Source: Tetrahymena thermophila SB210 (taxonomy: Eukaryota; Ciliophora; Oligohymenophorea; Hymenostomatida; Tetrahymenidae). Taken from it: a DNA stretch of 64,000 nucleotides. Shown piece after piece: positions 1 through 15,000 of this stretch (positions are counted from its first letter, which is position 1; the number at the start of each line of letters is the position of its first letter). The stretch lies in assembly GCF_000189635.1 (NCBI RefSeq), contig NW_002476217.1:62001-126000 (forward strand), read 5' to 3'. The translations under genes and the position numbers were made by a program. The notes under the pieces are model-generated. The model saw nothing but the letters and a program-made list of their open reading frames with translations, ran no database searches and was not told the origin of the DNA.

Positions 1-1
1 T

Positions 2-3000
2 GGGTTTTTTGAAAAAAGCAAGTTACATGGACCTGCTTTTTTAAAATTTTCAAACGGTGAAATTTACGAAGGTTACTGGAACAATGGTCTTATAGATGGT
101 GAGGCATATAACTACTTTATAGATGAAAACTTATGGCTAAAGTGCTAATATTCGAATGGTAAATTTTAAAACCTCCTAGAAGAAGGAGAAGGAAGAGCTC
201 CATCAAGTAAATACTTTAAAAGAAATTTGAATCTCAAAATAAATTTTGAATATCAAAAAACATTTATTTTTTCATTATGAATGTAGATTTATTAAATAAT
301 TACTTTAACTTAAATGTATGCATACAAGTATATAATGACTATTTCTAATTAAATATTAATTAAATTTATTTTCATAATAGAAAATAAAGTTTTTAATTTT
401 TTAAAAAGATGTTTTAGCAAATTTAAGTGAAATGAAGTCTATAAGCGATAAGCACAAAACACCTGAGAATCCAAGGGTTAAAATTTTAGATTTTAAGGAT
501 GGATAGTAATTCTTAGGTGCTGCAAATAAAAATAAAACTTGTGGGTTAGGTATTTTAAGAAGATTAGATGGAAAATGCGACATAGGGTTTTGTGATGATG
601 GAAGATTCGTAGATGTAGGACGCATAAATCTGAAAGATGGAGGACTTTATGATGGGCTTCTTAAAAATGGAAAATTCAATGGAAGAGGTATGTATTATAA
701 TCCTAAAGATAAGAGCTGGTTTTATGGACACTTTGAAAATGGAGAATGTAAAAAAATATCTAAATAGGGATAAGGAAAGTATCCTTTACAAATAGTTGAG
801 TAAATTAGAGCTTAGCACCATAAAAAATCAAATCGTTACGTTGATTAGATAGTAGCTCCTAATGTTTTTTATGTTCCTACAGGTTATAATAGAAATCAAA
901 AATAAACAAAAGAAACAGAGTGGTAGCCTTAAAAAATAGAATAAATGAGAGAAAAAACTTTCAGTCATAGAAAATCTCCTAAGTTAATTCGTAGCTTATA
1001 CGTTCATGAATAAGTTTTCAAAGATTATGATGATCTCAGCCAAAGATAAAAAATGAGAATGATTTAATCTGAAAAAGCAATGACAGCTTCTCCTAACTCC
1101 AAACTTTACTAGCATTACTTACAAAAGTCTGCTAACAGTGAATAAGATGAAAATATAGTAAAAAGATCTGGTAATAAAAAAGATGGTGAAAGAGATAAGA
1201 GATCATCTCCTATGCAAAATTAAATGTATCCAAACTAAATCAATAATAGAGGAAGATAAATTAGCCCTTTTAACAAATCAGATTAAAAGCCAAGCCAATA
1301 TTATTCACCATAAAAGACTCCTGATTAGCTAAAACAGATGATGAATTCTTCTCTATCCTCCTCAATTAATAATTAAAAGAAAGGAAATCAGAATACTTAA
1401 AAAGGCTAATAAACAGCTTAGCCACTCTAAGCTTCAAAGGTATAAAGTGATCCTAATTAAAACTATATTAATATTTAAGACTCTTATGATATGAGCATAG
1501 AGGGTATTCCATATGAAAAAGAGGAAAGACAAAAAAAAAGTAAATTGTCATAACAACAAATTAATAAAATACCATCATAATCAAGTGGATAAGATAACAA
1601 ATTTATAATAATTGATCAGAATCCTGCTTAAGTGTAGAGCTTTAGTTCACCTACTTTCAATCAGTAACAGTTATTAACTTAGGAACAAGCTTAAAAGCAT
1701 CTCTAGTAAATGTAATAGTAGCTTCATCCAACAGGCGAAAAAGAATTATAAGATTAGAAAATATCAAGCGAAAAAAAATTCTAATCTATTGAAAGTGGAA
1801 ATAGTAGTGGAGACTAGTAAGTATATTAAAATAACCAAGGAACCAATTTTACATAATTTGATACAAAAAATCAAATGGGATAAAAAAACTAACCTAGCAG
1901 TACTCATTTAATATCTAGCAACAACCCTTAAACTTAATTTAGAAAGAACACTTTCGGTGAAGAAATGAATTAGGATTTACCTGACTAAAAACCATTTAAA
2001 TCAAATTCTATGCATAATTAAGCATCTCGTCCAATTGATACTATTGGTTATTCTTTATCTCCTACAGTCTACTCTACAATTAATGAATAGCCATTCTAAT
2101 CAGAATATTAGTCTCAAAAATCTTAAAACAAAGATCAATTTTTATAATCTGTCTCTTAATTTAATAATCCAGCTGAATAATAATAGTTTTTAAATTAATA
2201 GTCTTAATATAATAGAAGACCTTTATCTTAAAGTCTGCATTCTGGTTTATAAAAGACTGAATAAAAGGAGTTATTTAATTAAAAAATACCAAGTGAAACA
2301 AGACTATCATAATAGATTTCATCTTCTTAATCAATCGATTAAAATCCTAGAAAGTTAAGACTTTCTTAGTATATTGCTAATAATGTAGAAGAACCAATTA
2401 AATAACTAGTCAAAAAGGCAATAGAAACGGATAATAACTCAGAGTTTCTTTAAAAATATAGAAATGTTCTTTTTGAAGATGACCCAAAAAGCACATTCTC
2501 AGATTACTAAGATTTAGTTAGTGCTAGAAATAAAATTATTCTGAATAAAATTGAATAAAATAAACTCTTTAGCTTAGAATAAGCTGCTTCTCATCAAGAT
2601 GATCTGATTTCATTTTAAACTTCTATAATAGGTTTATAAGATTAATTTATTTCAAAGTAAAAGAGGTCAAAATCTTTAATGAGTTCACTATAAGGAGGAA
2701 ATTTACACAGTCCAGTTGCATCAGGAGTAGATATTTAATCATAGTATGAGTCTACTTATAGGACAAACCTAGATTCTTAGAGAGATAATAAATTTATAAG
2801 TTAAAATAGCTAATAATTGGTGTCGAACTCGAACTTTAATACTAATAACCCAGCAGCTGGATTGAATTTAGGAGGTTAAAATGTTCGTTACTCTTCTCAA
2901 CCCAATCTTCAAAGATTAAATCTCACTTCTCAAACACCCTAAGATTAGTATAATATTTTATAAAATTGCCCACCACTTTCAGGTAAATCCAATTATTCTT

Positions 3001-6000
3001 AATAAAATTATGGACATTAAGCAAGCATTTAGAGTCATGCTTCACAATCAAGCTAGCAATAGAATATTATTCTTGACACTTTACAATCTGTAAGAGGACC
3101 TAATAGCAATTACACCCAATTTAAGGACTAACAAATGCATTATTAATCTACTTCTCCATCTGTATAATAATACACTTAATCTCCTAGCACTCAAGCTGAA
3201 TAGAACAAGTAAAAAGATGTTTAATAAAAAAATGATAAAGCAATACAAAATTAAAATTAAGTTAGCTAGTAATTCTAAATGAAAAGAGATGGATCTCCTC
3301 TTACTCCTAAATAAGGAATTATTAAAGATCCTTCTACTCCACGTAAAGGAGTATCACCTAAATCTGTGAGATTTTCATAAGAAATTTAGAACTAGCAAGC
3401 TTATACTCAACACACTTAAGAAAGTGAAGAAAATTAAGAAGACTAAAAATAAAATTCCACTAAAGTTACAGAAATGACATTCTAACAATAAAAAAATAAT
3501 GATAATGTACCTTAAATAGTCCTTCCTTAGAGTCCAAATTAATAATAGAATTAAAAGAATGAATTTGAATAAATTGCTAACTTTATGCCTGATACCCCAT
3601 AGAAACTCAACCCACAGCTAAATAAAGTTAAAGATTTACTTCAACATCAAGCTTCATATATTTCTTAAAATAGCTAAATTTCTAATCCAAAATAACTGAT
3701 AAGATAAGTTGAAAGCTTCTTTAGCAGACAAAGCGATGATTAAGCTCAAATAGATCCTAAGGCTAAAGATTTTATAACAAAACTTAGAAATAACTCCCCT
3801 GAAAGCTAATAAATATTATAAACTTTTTCTTCTCTCCCTTAAGAATAAAGACAGGAGTATATTTAAAAGTAGGTTACACGCTAAGCAGAGTCACAGATTC
3901 AATATGAATACTATAATGATCCTACGAATTAGTAGTAAAGAAATCAGTAAAATTAATTGAAAAATTTATAGCACTTACACAGCAGATCTTCATCTTTATC
4001 TAGTGAAAATAGAAGCCAAAATAATTAAAATAACTAAGATAATAATTACAATTTCAATTAAAGTAATACTCAGCAAACAACAGGAAATGATTAAAAGCCC
4101 CCAATTCATCGTTTCAGAGAAGTATACTCAACAATTATCTCTCCTAAAAATACTAATGAGCAAAGTTAAATTATATCAAGATAATAGAGTGGAGATTTTA
4201 CAAGTAATTAAGGAGGTTAAATTGATTAGTAAAGAGAGAAATAGAATTAAAATGAACCCTTTTAGAGGACAAACATGCATTAAGGCTCAATTTAAAATTA
4301 ACAATAAGTTCAAAGATAATCACCCAATTAAAAGAAAAGTGAATTTTATGTTGATAGAAATAACTAAGATAATATAGATTCTACAGAACTCTAGTATTCT
4401 AGTTAATTTGATTAAAATGATAGCGTAAGATAATTTCCTTAAAGAACTCCTGCTAATACTATAACATTTAACCCTAATAGCAATTAGGGTATAATATAAC
4501 AAGGAAGTTACTATTCTCCTGACACTAAATAAACTAACTAGGGAGAATCTTAATACATAATATAAGGAAGTACTCCTTTAGAAAAGTAAGGATCTTAGGT
4601 TATGAACTAAACTAGTCCAGGCTTATAAAATAATTTAAGTGCTATTGAAAGCTGTTAGTACTCACAGTCTAATCTAAACTATAGTTAATCACCTGAATAA
4701 ATAAGATTAACAACTAATGATCAGTAAAATACTAATTCAAACAATAATTCTTTTAGATAATCGATTGCCTCAAATAACTAAAGTAATTAACGTCTAATTT
4801 CACTTCAGCAACAATACGATTAATAAAATATACCTCAAAATGAATAAATTATTAATTAAAGTAATATACAAGATAAGAGTTATAATAGTAAAAATTAGTT
4901 TGATTAAACACTACCAGATGAAGTTTGTGAAGATTTTGAAAATATCAACATAGGAAACTTTACTGAAAGGAACTCTGAAGAAAAGTAAAGCCAATATAAT
5001 GATTAATAAGGACAATAAAGTTTTATAGGAGAAAATATTCGTGTTATTGATAGAAGTAGCTATTAATCAACTCCAGATAGACCACAAATAGTAAATACAG
5101 AGCATCAATAAGCTTTAAACTAAAAACTTTAACAAAATCTTCCTAATTAAGCAAATAATCAAATAAATAAATTTTAAGAATACCAGTAAAGATAAGAATA
5201 AAGTTTATAAAAGATAGGTAGTAAATATGAAGATTCGCCTTAAGATTTAAGCAATTTCATAGAAAAAAATAATGATTAATATCTATAAAATTAAAGTATC
5301 TAAAGCACTCCCTCTCACCTTCATTAAGATTTAGAAAACTAAGGCCAAAATTAATCTTAAAAGCATTTAAATCCTTAATCACAGCAATATCCATAATAAG
5401 AATAAAACCAAAACAATTAATAAAAATAAAATAGTTAAATGGGTATTCCTTAAAATTAAGATCAAGATATTTATGAGGAAAGGAGAAAATAATAACAAAT
5501 ACCATTTTCTAAAGATAATTTAGAACATTATGAAAATGTTTAATAATTTTATAATTAAAATCCATAAATGTAGAATTAATAATTATCGCCTAATTAACAA
5601 AGCTAAAATAACTCTATTAAACAAAGTGATAAAGAGCAAATTTCACCATAAATGAAATAAAATAATAAAAATCAAGAGGAATATTAAATTAAAAACAAAT
5701 AAAATTAGGGTGAAATATAAAGCTAATTGATCAATGATAATTCTAAAAGACAATAGTCCCCTTAACAAAAAGGAAATGAGTAAATATAAGCATCATCAGA
5801 ATATCCTGATACAATATATTAAAAATAAAATCCCTAGAGATAACCTGAAAACAATTAAAATTTAATTCAGGGAAAACAAGAGTTAAGTCCTTACTCTTCA
5901 TAAAATATTAAAGATATATAATATGCTTAATAGATATAATAACAGTAGAAATTTATTTCAGAAAAAAATCTGTAAGATTAAGACTCTCCTTTTTAGGAAG

Positions 6001-9000
6001 AAAAAGTATTTTCAGGGTAAAATGTAAGCGAAAAGAATTTAACTAGTCATAAAAATCTAAATTAATAAGATTCTGAGCTTTAGAATTCTCCTATAATTAC
6101 CCAAAAAAGCTAATATAAAAGTTAAGACAGATCATTTTTATAAAGTTAAGATAACTTTAAAGACTAATAAAGCCCATATTCTTAATAAAATTTTAGTTAA
6201 AAAGAAGATTAGCACTAATATCAATAATAATAATAAATGGAAAATAAAATTAAATCTAAACATTCTCCTGTTAGTGAAGGAAATTTTTAGTCTTAGAATA
6301 TTTAAAGTTAAGAATTTTTAAGTAATAGCTAAAATTAAAATAAATATTAACCTTAATAATTTGATTCTCCAATAATAACTGAAAAAAGTATACAGCAGAG
6401 ATAAGGAAGATAGATTACTATAGATTAATCCTAAATTAACTAAAATTAATTAATATAGAGTAATGATTAAATTATATTTAAAGATTAATCAAGTCCACGT
6501 ACTTTGTAAAATATGAATGCTGGAGATCATCAATTTTAAGAATAACATTATTATTAATAATAGTAATAAAAATAAGAACCAATGTAAGAAAGAAGTTTTA
6601 CTAACTAAAATTCTGTGTATTAATAAGAAAAATCTCAAAATTTAAGTTCATAGAATGAAAGAGGAGTGACTAACAGTTAAAACTAAATCTAAAAATCTAT
6701 TTCTCCAAGAATTTCTCATTAAAGCTAATATTCAAGTTAGGAAAGACATAATATTACAGATCAATAACAAATATATTAATAAGATGATTAAGTTTAAATT
6801 AATTAAAAATAGTAATAAAGTCCGTATACTTCTTAAAGTAGAGATATTCAAAATTAATAATATTCTTCTTAAAGTGGTGGAGATTATTAATTTTAATAAT
6901 AAAATATTAGTGTAGATAATCAAAAAGATTAAGGGGGTTTTTCTGCTTCAAGTTAAAGCTTAAAATCGTAAAATTTGAAAAACTAATAGATTGGATAATC
7001 TAAATAATATTTTGAAAACTAATAATTTTAAGAAGACGAAGATTCAAATCCTTAAATAAAAAAATCTTCGCCTTTTAACTAAAGTAAAAGTATTTCTTAA
7101 AATGTTGACGAGGGCCAAAGTTAGAATTTTACAAATTAAGATAACTATTCCACACATAAATCTTAAGAAAATGTCATATTAAGTCAAAGTAGTGTTTCAC
7201 CTTAAAAATATTATTCTAATAATTAATTGGATAGTTAAAAACCTATAAATTAAGTTCATCAATAAGAATATTAGTAGTAATAATATTAAATTAGCCAGTC
7301 TCCATAACAACATTATACACCACAATCTGATATATCTAAAAAATCAGTTTAAAATTAGTAAACAAATTTAAATGAAAAAGATATTTCTCCTAGCAGATTT
7401 TCCTAAAACAAAAATCAAGAATCTATTAACATTAGTCAGTAGTAAGGGTAAGAAATATCTTAGCAATTTTAATAACAAGGATAGTTTTCAAGCTAGCAAT
7501 TATCATCGTAAAGAAGTAATTTATCTCCTTAAAATTTGTAATTTAGTTAAAAACAACAAAATCAATCATAAATTGATTTAATAAGGAATAATTAAAGTTA
7601 AGAGCTAAATTAATAATCTCCTTCCCATTCTTAAGGCTAATACGCTTCAAGATAATCTAATAAAGAATTGGCATAAAATTTATCAACAAATAAATCGTAA
7701 GGTCAATCACCTTAAAGTTTATCAAAAAATAATTTAGATGGATTTTAAGAAGCCTAATAAACTAGACATATTCAATAATCACATAATTAATCATAATAGG
7801 ATGATTCTCAATATTAAAGCCCCTAGTCTTAGCAAAGAAAAATTCATATTAATGATTAATCTTAAAGCTAATTCAATATTACATAATAAAGTCCTTATCA
7901 ATAGTCTTTCAATCCTTCACTACAAAAATTGAATACTCCAGGGTACGATTAAAACTATTCATAAAATATGATTAACACTCCATAGATAAATAATTAAATA
8001 AACAAAGGGACTTCTGGATTTTAAGAAAATGAATAATAGCAATAATCTAATTAAATTTAAATGAAATCATCTGAAAAATAAAACTTCTCAACAGGATAAT
8101 AAGCTCAAATAGTTGATGCTAAGGAAAGTAATTTTTCAAATGATAACTAATATTATTCTGCTTCTGGATTATCTTCACCTAATCGTTAACCATAAAACTC
8201 AAATAAAACATAAAATCTAAATGACTAGAGTAACTTCTAAATTAGATAAAATGATAGTTTCTAGGATTAATAAAAATACGATTATCCTTAAAACTCTTAA
8301 AGACCAATTGTTTACAATTAGCAAGAAGTAAGTTCTGATTAACTCTAATAATAAGATGAAAATCCTGTAAGTAATTCATCATAGAGATAAAATGTTTTAT
8401 AAAGTGATTTTAAATAATCACCAATAAGCAGCGATTTCTAGCAAAAGTAATTTAGATAAAGTCCTTATAATTAAGAAAGAGAATAATAATACTTTAATTA
8501 ATAAATATTGAGTAATGAAAAGAGTTAAGGAGATTCTTAAATTTAATCATAAAAAAGTTTGAATTAAGAATAATAGTAATAAGCAAATAGTCCTTTTAGA
8601 TAATAAAATACATAATCAAATAATTTAAACGAAGCACAATAACATTTCATTTCATAATAATCTGGAGCATCTAATAATGATAGACAATTAAGTAGTCCTT
8701 AAAAAAGTAACATACCTAATTAATAATTATAAATATCTTACGATTAAAGGTAGTAAAGTCCTATCTCAAATGATTTTAATATGAAATCTTAAATTAAATC
8801 ACCTTATGTAGAAGATTAGTAAAACAAAAGCAGTTAGTCTATGTAATAAAGCCCTTTTTCAAGAGAATAAGAAGTTAAAAATTCAAATTAAGTCTAAAAT
8901 AATCAATACTCTTAAAAAGACTCTTCTTCAACATTAAATAAAAGTCCTTATTCAGAGAATGTTAACTAAGATTAAACTCTTTAAGAATAGGTGGAAAGAC

Positions 9001-12000
9001 AAAACAGTCCTAATTATTAAGAAGATAAATAGTTCTAATTAGAAAGATAAATAATAAGATAATAATAGCCTTATAGTTCTTCTAAAAGCCCTTAATCAGA
9101 TTTGAACTAATCAATCAAAAATCAAATATAAAATTCGCAATCTCCTTTAAGCAATAAATAATTAATGAGTAGTGATAAAACGAGATAATAAAATGATTAA
9201 GATAATTATGAATAAAATGAAGATGAATATGAAGACAATTTATATTTTGAAAATGAACCTGTAGTAAAATCTAATTTATAGAAATCATAAGTAACCAATA
9301 CTCCTGTATCAACAAATTAAGTTGAAGATTAAAATAAAGATTTTAATAAATATTAACCACAAGAATAAGGTTTAATATAAGGTACTTCAAAACAAAACTT
9401 AGAAGATTAGTAATCATTAGAAAGATCAATCCACAAATAATAACCTTATATCTCCTCAAGAAGCCCTTAGTCATTAAGCAATTAATAGTCTGCTAATTAA
9501 AAATAAAGTTTATAATCTCCTTATAGCCAAAAATCACCTATATAATCCAGAGATCAATAAATATTGCAAAGTTAATAAGGAATATTAAATCAAAATTAGG
9601 ATGAGTAAAATAATTATTTAGAAAATTAGGGTTTAGAATCTTCTTAAATAAATTTAACTCCCTCTAGATCATAAATAAGTGCATAAAATATCTCTTAATA
9701 CACGAAATCACCCTAAAACTAATCTTCAAATATCCATGATATACATCCTATTTCATAGTAGAATGTAATTAGTTCTCAAATAACTGACTCTAATTTAAGC
9801 CCAAAATTCAGATAAGAAGAGTAAAATGTTTAATAACAACAAAATATTGTTTACAATCCTTAATAAATTTAGTAAAGAATAAGTAATAGCCCTGTTAATT
9901 AACAAAAAATTAGCTCTCCTTAAAGCTCTATTTTGTATAGTAAAGATTAGCTTTCTGAATAAAAAGATACACTTAATTAGATGAAAAATCCTTCGTCTCC
10001 ATATCATTAACAACGATAATTTGAATCTTAAAAAATATCTGGTAATCAATCATAAATTTAAGAATTACCTTAAGAAGCTAACTTATAAAATAAAGGTGAA
10101 TCAGATTAAGGATATTTTGAATAATACAACGAACAATCTCCTTAAATAAAAGGTTTATAAATTAAACAGAATTCTTAAGGCTAGTAAGAATATTTGTCTA
10201 AGTCAAGACACTCTTCATCCCCTTATTCTTATTAAAGATCAGATCAACAAGAATAAGCTATAAATATCTAACAAAAAAGATAAGGTTCTTCTGAAAATAA
10301 ATAAAAATCTCAAGAATTTAATAGGCTAGACTCTTAAAATTAAAATCAACCAATTGATAACAACTAATAAATGTTTAACAAATCATAAGATAATTATATC
10401 TATGAATAGCAATTATCTCCAATTTCTCATTCATAAATAAGTTAAATATCTAAAGGTTCTCCTGTAAAATAAAGCTATTAATAAGAACTCTAAACTCCTG
10501 AAAAATTAAAGAATTAAGTGTAGAAATCATCTTAATATGGGGAAAAAAGCGATTAATCACCATAATAAAGTGAAAGTTTAAAATAAAAGTTAAACTAAAC
10601 AAACTAAAGCCAATTTAATTTATAGGAAGACTAAACAACTAACTTTAAGCCTAGTAGTAGTAAATAACTAAATAAATCATAAGATATTTTCTAAGAATCA
10701 TAGTAAATTAGTCCTTATTATGAGAGCAATTAGAGGAATTAAGAATTATTAAACTCTCCTTATAGTCAAAACATTAATAGAGAAGCATATGTAGATTCAT
10801 CAAAAAATTTAAATGAAGAGTTGAGAAAAGAGAGCAAGAGACAATCAAGATAGTCAATTTCTCCAGTGAATACTCCACGCACTTAAAGCTTGGCAAAATA
10901 ACTTGACCCTTCTATAGATGCAAGTGCAAGTAGATATTTATCAGATAAATAATACTCTAGCGTTGTTGTTAGAGAAGATGTTCAGGCACTTCCTCTTAGC
11001 CAATCAATCAAAAAATCATAAGAAGAATTTGTTAAATCCCCAAATAAAACTATCTATAAGAAAGTAGGTAGTCTTTAATCTCCTCCTGTTTCACCTAATT
11101 TAAGTCCTAATATGAAGAGTTCAAATGCTCCTATTGGTTAGATTAACTAGCCTTATAGCGCACGCACTTACGGTGAACAAACAAGATCTTCAAATATATA
11201 TTCTCAATTAAAAAAAGGAGTTAGCTAAGATGGTAATCAAATGTTTTTGCCAGAAGATGTTAGCAAATAAGAATTATTTGCAAATCCTTTATATAATATT
11301 TAAAGTCCCATTCAATTAGTAACTGGAATATATCAAAACTAAGGATCTGCATACAAATAATTTGAACCATAACATTAGGGAGGATAAGAAATTTAAAATT
11401 TACAAAAGAAGTCCAGTTAAGGAAATATATCCTTAATCCCAAATGTTCATTCAACAGCTTAAAGCTAAGGTAAAGTCTCATAGTCCTTAACATCTAATTA
11501 AATTCCTTCAAGTAATATTTATGCCTCTTAAAGGATAGGTTCAATAGATACTTAACCAAATACTAAAGCTAATATAGGTGCTTATAGCTCAGAGTATCCA
11601 ATAGGTTTTGAATAGTATGCTAATAATCATAAAAAATAATAATCTTAAAGCTATTCTTAAGAAAAAATTCCAGATTTAGTTGATAAGCAACAATCTTCTC
11701 ATGAATAAAGAAGTAGTAGCCCTATTTACTATTAAACTCTATCACCAAATGAATCTCATAACTCCAGATAAATTATATAAAAGTAGCTTTAAAATCTAAG
11801 ATAAAGCTAAAATTTAGAAAGTAGTAAACCTTTTAGAGAAGACAGTCCCAGATCGAATAACAATAAAAATATAATTTTTTCTTAAAGCTAAATGTAATAA
11901 AAACCATTTTAGGGATAAAGAAGTAGGTAATCAAGCGAAGGAAATATTTAATAACAAATCATTCAGAAGAAAGGATATATCTCTCCTGTAAGTACTTCTC

Positions 12001-15000
12001 GCAGATAAAGTTAAGATGAATTAATCAAGTAAGAATCGAATAATAAAAATAGACCTACTTCTTCTTTTAATATTTCCTAATAATTCTAAACCATTCCTCA
12101 GTAATAGGACTAAAGATTTTAAACAACCTATAGTAATTCTTATTCAAGTATTCCTACCTTAGCTTATAAAAGTAATTCTGAATCAAAATAAATTTAGTAA
12201 AGCTAAAGAAAATTCTCTAACCCAATTTTGTAAACTGAAGAAATTCCCCGTCCTAATTTCTAAAATTTACCAGAATATTTATAATCTCCTTAACAGAAAT
12301 AGGGATAATTTAGTGGCAAAAAATTAAACTCAGAAAAATACCTTAGTAGTAGTTCTCGCAGATAAAGTTATGAAAATCTCACCAGCTCTCAAAATAATTA
12401 ATTAGTATAACCACCTTATGCAGTTGATACTGATCTTACTAATTATAAAAACCAGCAAAGACCTCCTTCTTTTTCACATTCTGATTTTGTATTTTAATAA
12501 TAAGCTAATTTCTAAGCAAAAAATAGCTATTAACCAGATAATTAATATTAATTTGAGCCTTCATAAAATTACGATTCAAATTATAACTAGTTTAATGAGT
12601 AAAAACAATAATAATAAATATAATCTATGACAACTAAAACAAAGATTTCACCAAATGTAAGTGGACTTTTTTCAAATAATGCGAAATCTATAAATGATAT
12701 GTAATTAGACTTTTAACAAGGTAGTTAATTTAATTTGTAATCAAATCTTCCTTCATTCTAACCTATACTCTCTCCATTAAGTAATTCTCAAGGTAATTTT
12801 ACATAATAAAGATAACAGTAAAATCCATTTTCATAATAAACACTGCTACCAACATCCCCACTATTTTTCGATCAATAACAGTAGTAAACAGAAGGTGATT
12901 AATAGTAAAAGCGCTAGGTACCATACTTCTAAAGCTAAAAAAGTAGGGAAAAGCCTATATACCCATCATCAAAGAGCTAAGATTAATACGGATAGAGTAT
13001 TCCAAAAATAGAAAGCTCTAATAATATGTAAGTATCTTCTTAATAAAATAAAATAATAGAGCCCTACTCAATTGAGTCATAAAGTAATTTTAAATCAAAT
13101 CCTTATTCAGATTAGCAAGGATATCAAAAACAGCCGTCTAGATAAGACATGAGCGATTAAAGTAGAGCTAACTAAGTTTAGTAAAAGGATGAATTATATA
13201 TGGATAGATAATCTTAGCTTTACAATAGTGGAAATTAACTAAATTAAGTTCCATTTAGTTATACAGTATAGGTAAGAGATTCAAATGATTAGTATCCTTA
13301 CTCATAGAACGCTATCAAAAGTTCTACTATAAAGTCCCCAATCATAGAAGACAATGCTTCATTAAAAAGTTTGAGAGATAGTAGAAATTAGTTTGAAAAG
13401 AAAGAGCAATAATAGTATTAAGGTAATAGATAAAATTCTAGCAATTAAAATTAAAATGAATAAAAAGATAAAAATACTTAAAATTAAACTTCCACTTCAT
13501 CATAGTATTAAGGTTATTATATTCCAAAGAAAATGGATATTCCTGTTACAGACATTTTAAATGAAAAAAGCTCTGAATAAATTTCAAGATAAAGTTAAGA
13601 AGAATTATTTAGAAATAGTCCTCTTCGTTCTGAAGCAGAAAAAAAATAGAATATTTAATAAGCATAATCATAAATACCATATATTGAAAATTCATCAAAT
13701 ATAGAAGAGAAATAATAATTTTAAGGACAAAATAAATAATATTAATTCGAACAATAATAATAAGAAAAAGAGAGAGGAATTTCAACTAATAGATAAAAGG
13801 ATGCTTAACTAATTACAAATAATGAATAAAGTAAATATTAAAATTAGTTTGAGTAAAGAATACCTGAATAGTAAAAATAAAGCTAATTCATATAAAATAA
13901 CTCTCAATCCTAGTCTTCTTAATAATAAATAAGTAACCCTCATTAATAATCTTAATAAGAGTTTTAAATAAAATAATTAGAGAGTGGAATTTCAACTAAT
14001 ATATAAAATGATGCTTAAAAAATTTTAAGTAATGAATAAAGTAAATATTAAAATTAACTTGAGTCAAGAATACATGAATAACAAAAATAAAACTAATTCG
14101 TTTCAAATAACCCCCAATCCTAATATTCTTAATAATAGTTAAGTAACCTTCCATAATAAGAGTATTATCCATAAATCTAAGGTGAATTTAATTAGGAAAT
14201 GAGTTTTTCATCTAGATAGCCAATTGAGAGACAATCAATTGAATAAATTCTTAAAAATTCATAGAGTAAATATGATAAAAATTTAAAATCAGATAACAAA
14301 TTTGATTTATCCTCTAGAGATAAACACTCATCAGCAATAGGATAACAATAAAATGATTCATAAAACAGCTTTTAGAATTAAGTAAGTACAGATAAAAAAG
14401 ATAAAGTATCTTTACAAAGTCAGCTTGAAGTGTCCGATTAAACATTCTAATAAAGATTCCCTACGTAAAATGAATATTCAATTATTTCTTCTTCAGATAA
14501 AAAATAAATTTCTAATTTAAGCTAAGGAAATGTTTAAAATTACTATCCCTCTTAAGTAGAAATGAATGAATAGATAAGTATTAATTAATCAAAAGATATC
14601 AAATAACCTCATCAATAAATTGATGAACCTACTAAGCATGCTAATTACTAATAATAAATTCCTTTAGGAAATTTCTAGGAATCAAAATAAAAATAGCTAA
14701 CAAATCCTTAAAATTAAGAAAAATAAACTGCTTAAATATTCTATTAATAAGATGATAGATAGTAAAATAAAATTTAATAACAAGCTAGTAAGGAATTTGC
14801 ATATTAATAGGATAATAAAGATATATATATGCCTGATAAATAATTTGGATATGAGTCAAAAGATATTTAATCTGCATAAAAACTCACTGATTCAGTAAAA
14901 AATGAATAGTTAAATACACAAAACTAACCTTAAAATTATTCTCGCGGTTCTTAATTAACTGAAGCATAGTTGGTTTAATAGAAAAGCAGTTATTAAGAAA

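Noticed and set aside
4003..4377. Plus-strand 124-codon frame under the standard code
   Set aside because: It is an alternative frame of the giant gene, whose own frame is open through the region with TAA/TAG read as Gln.
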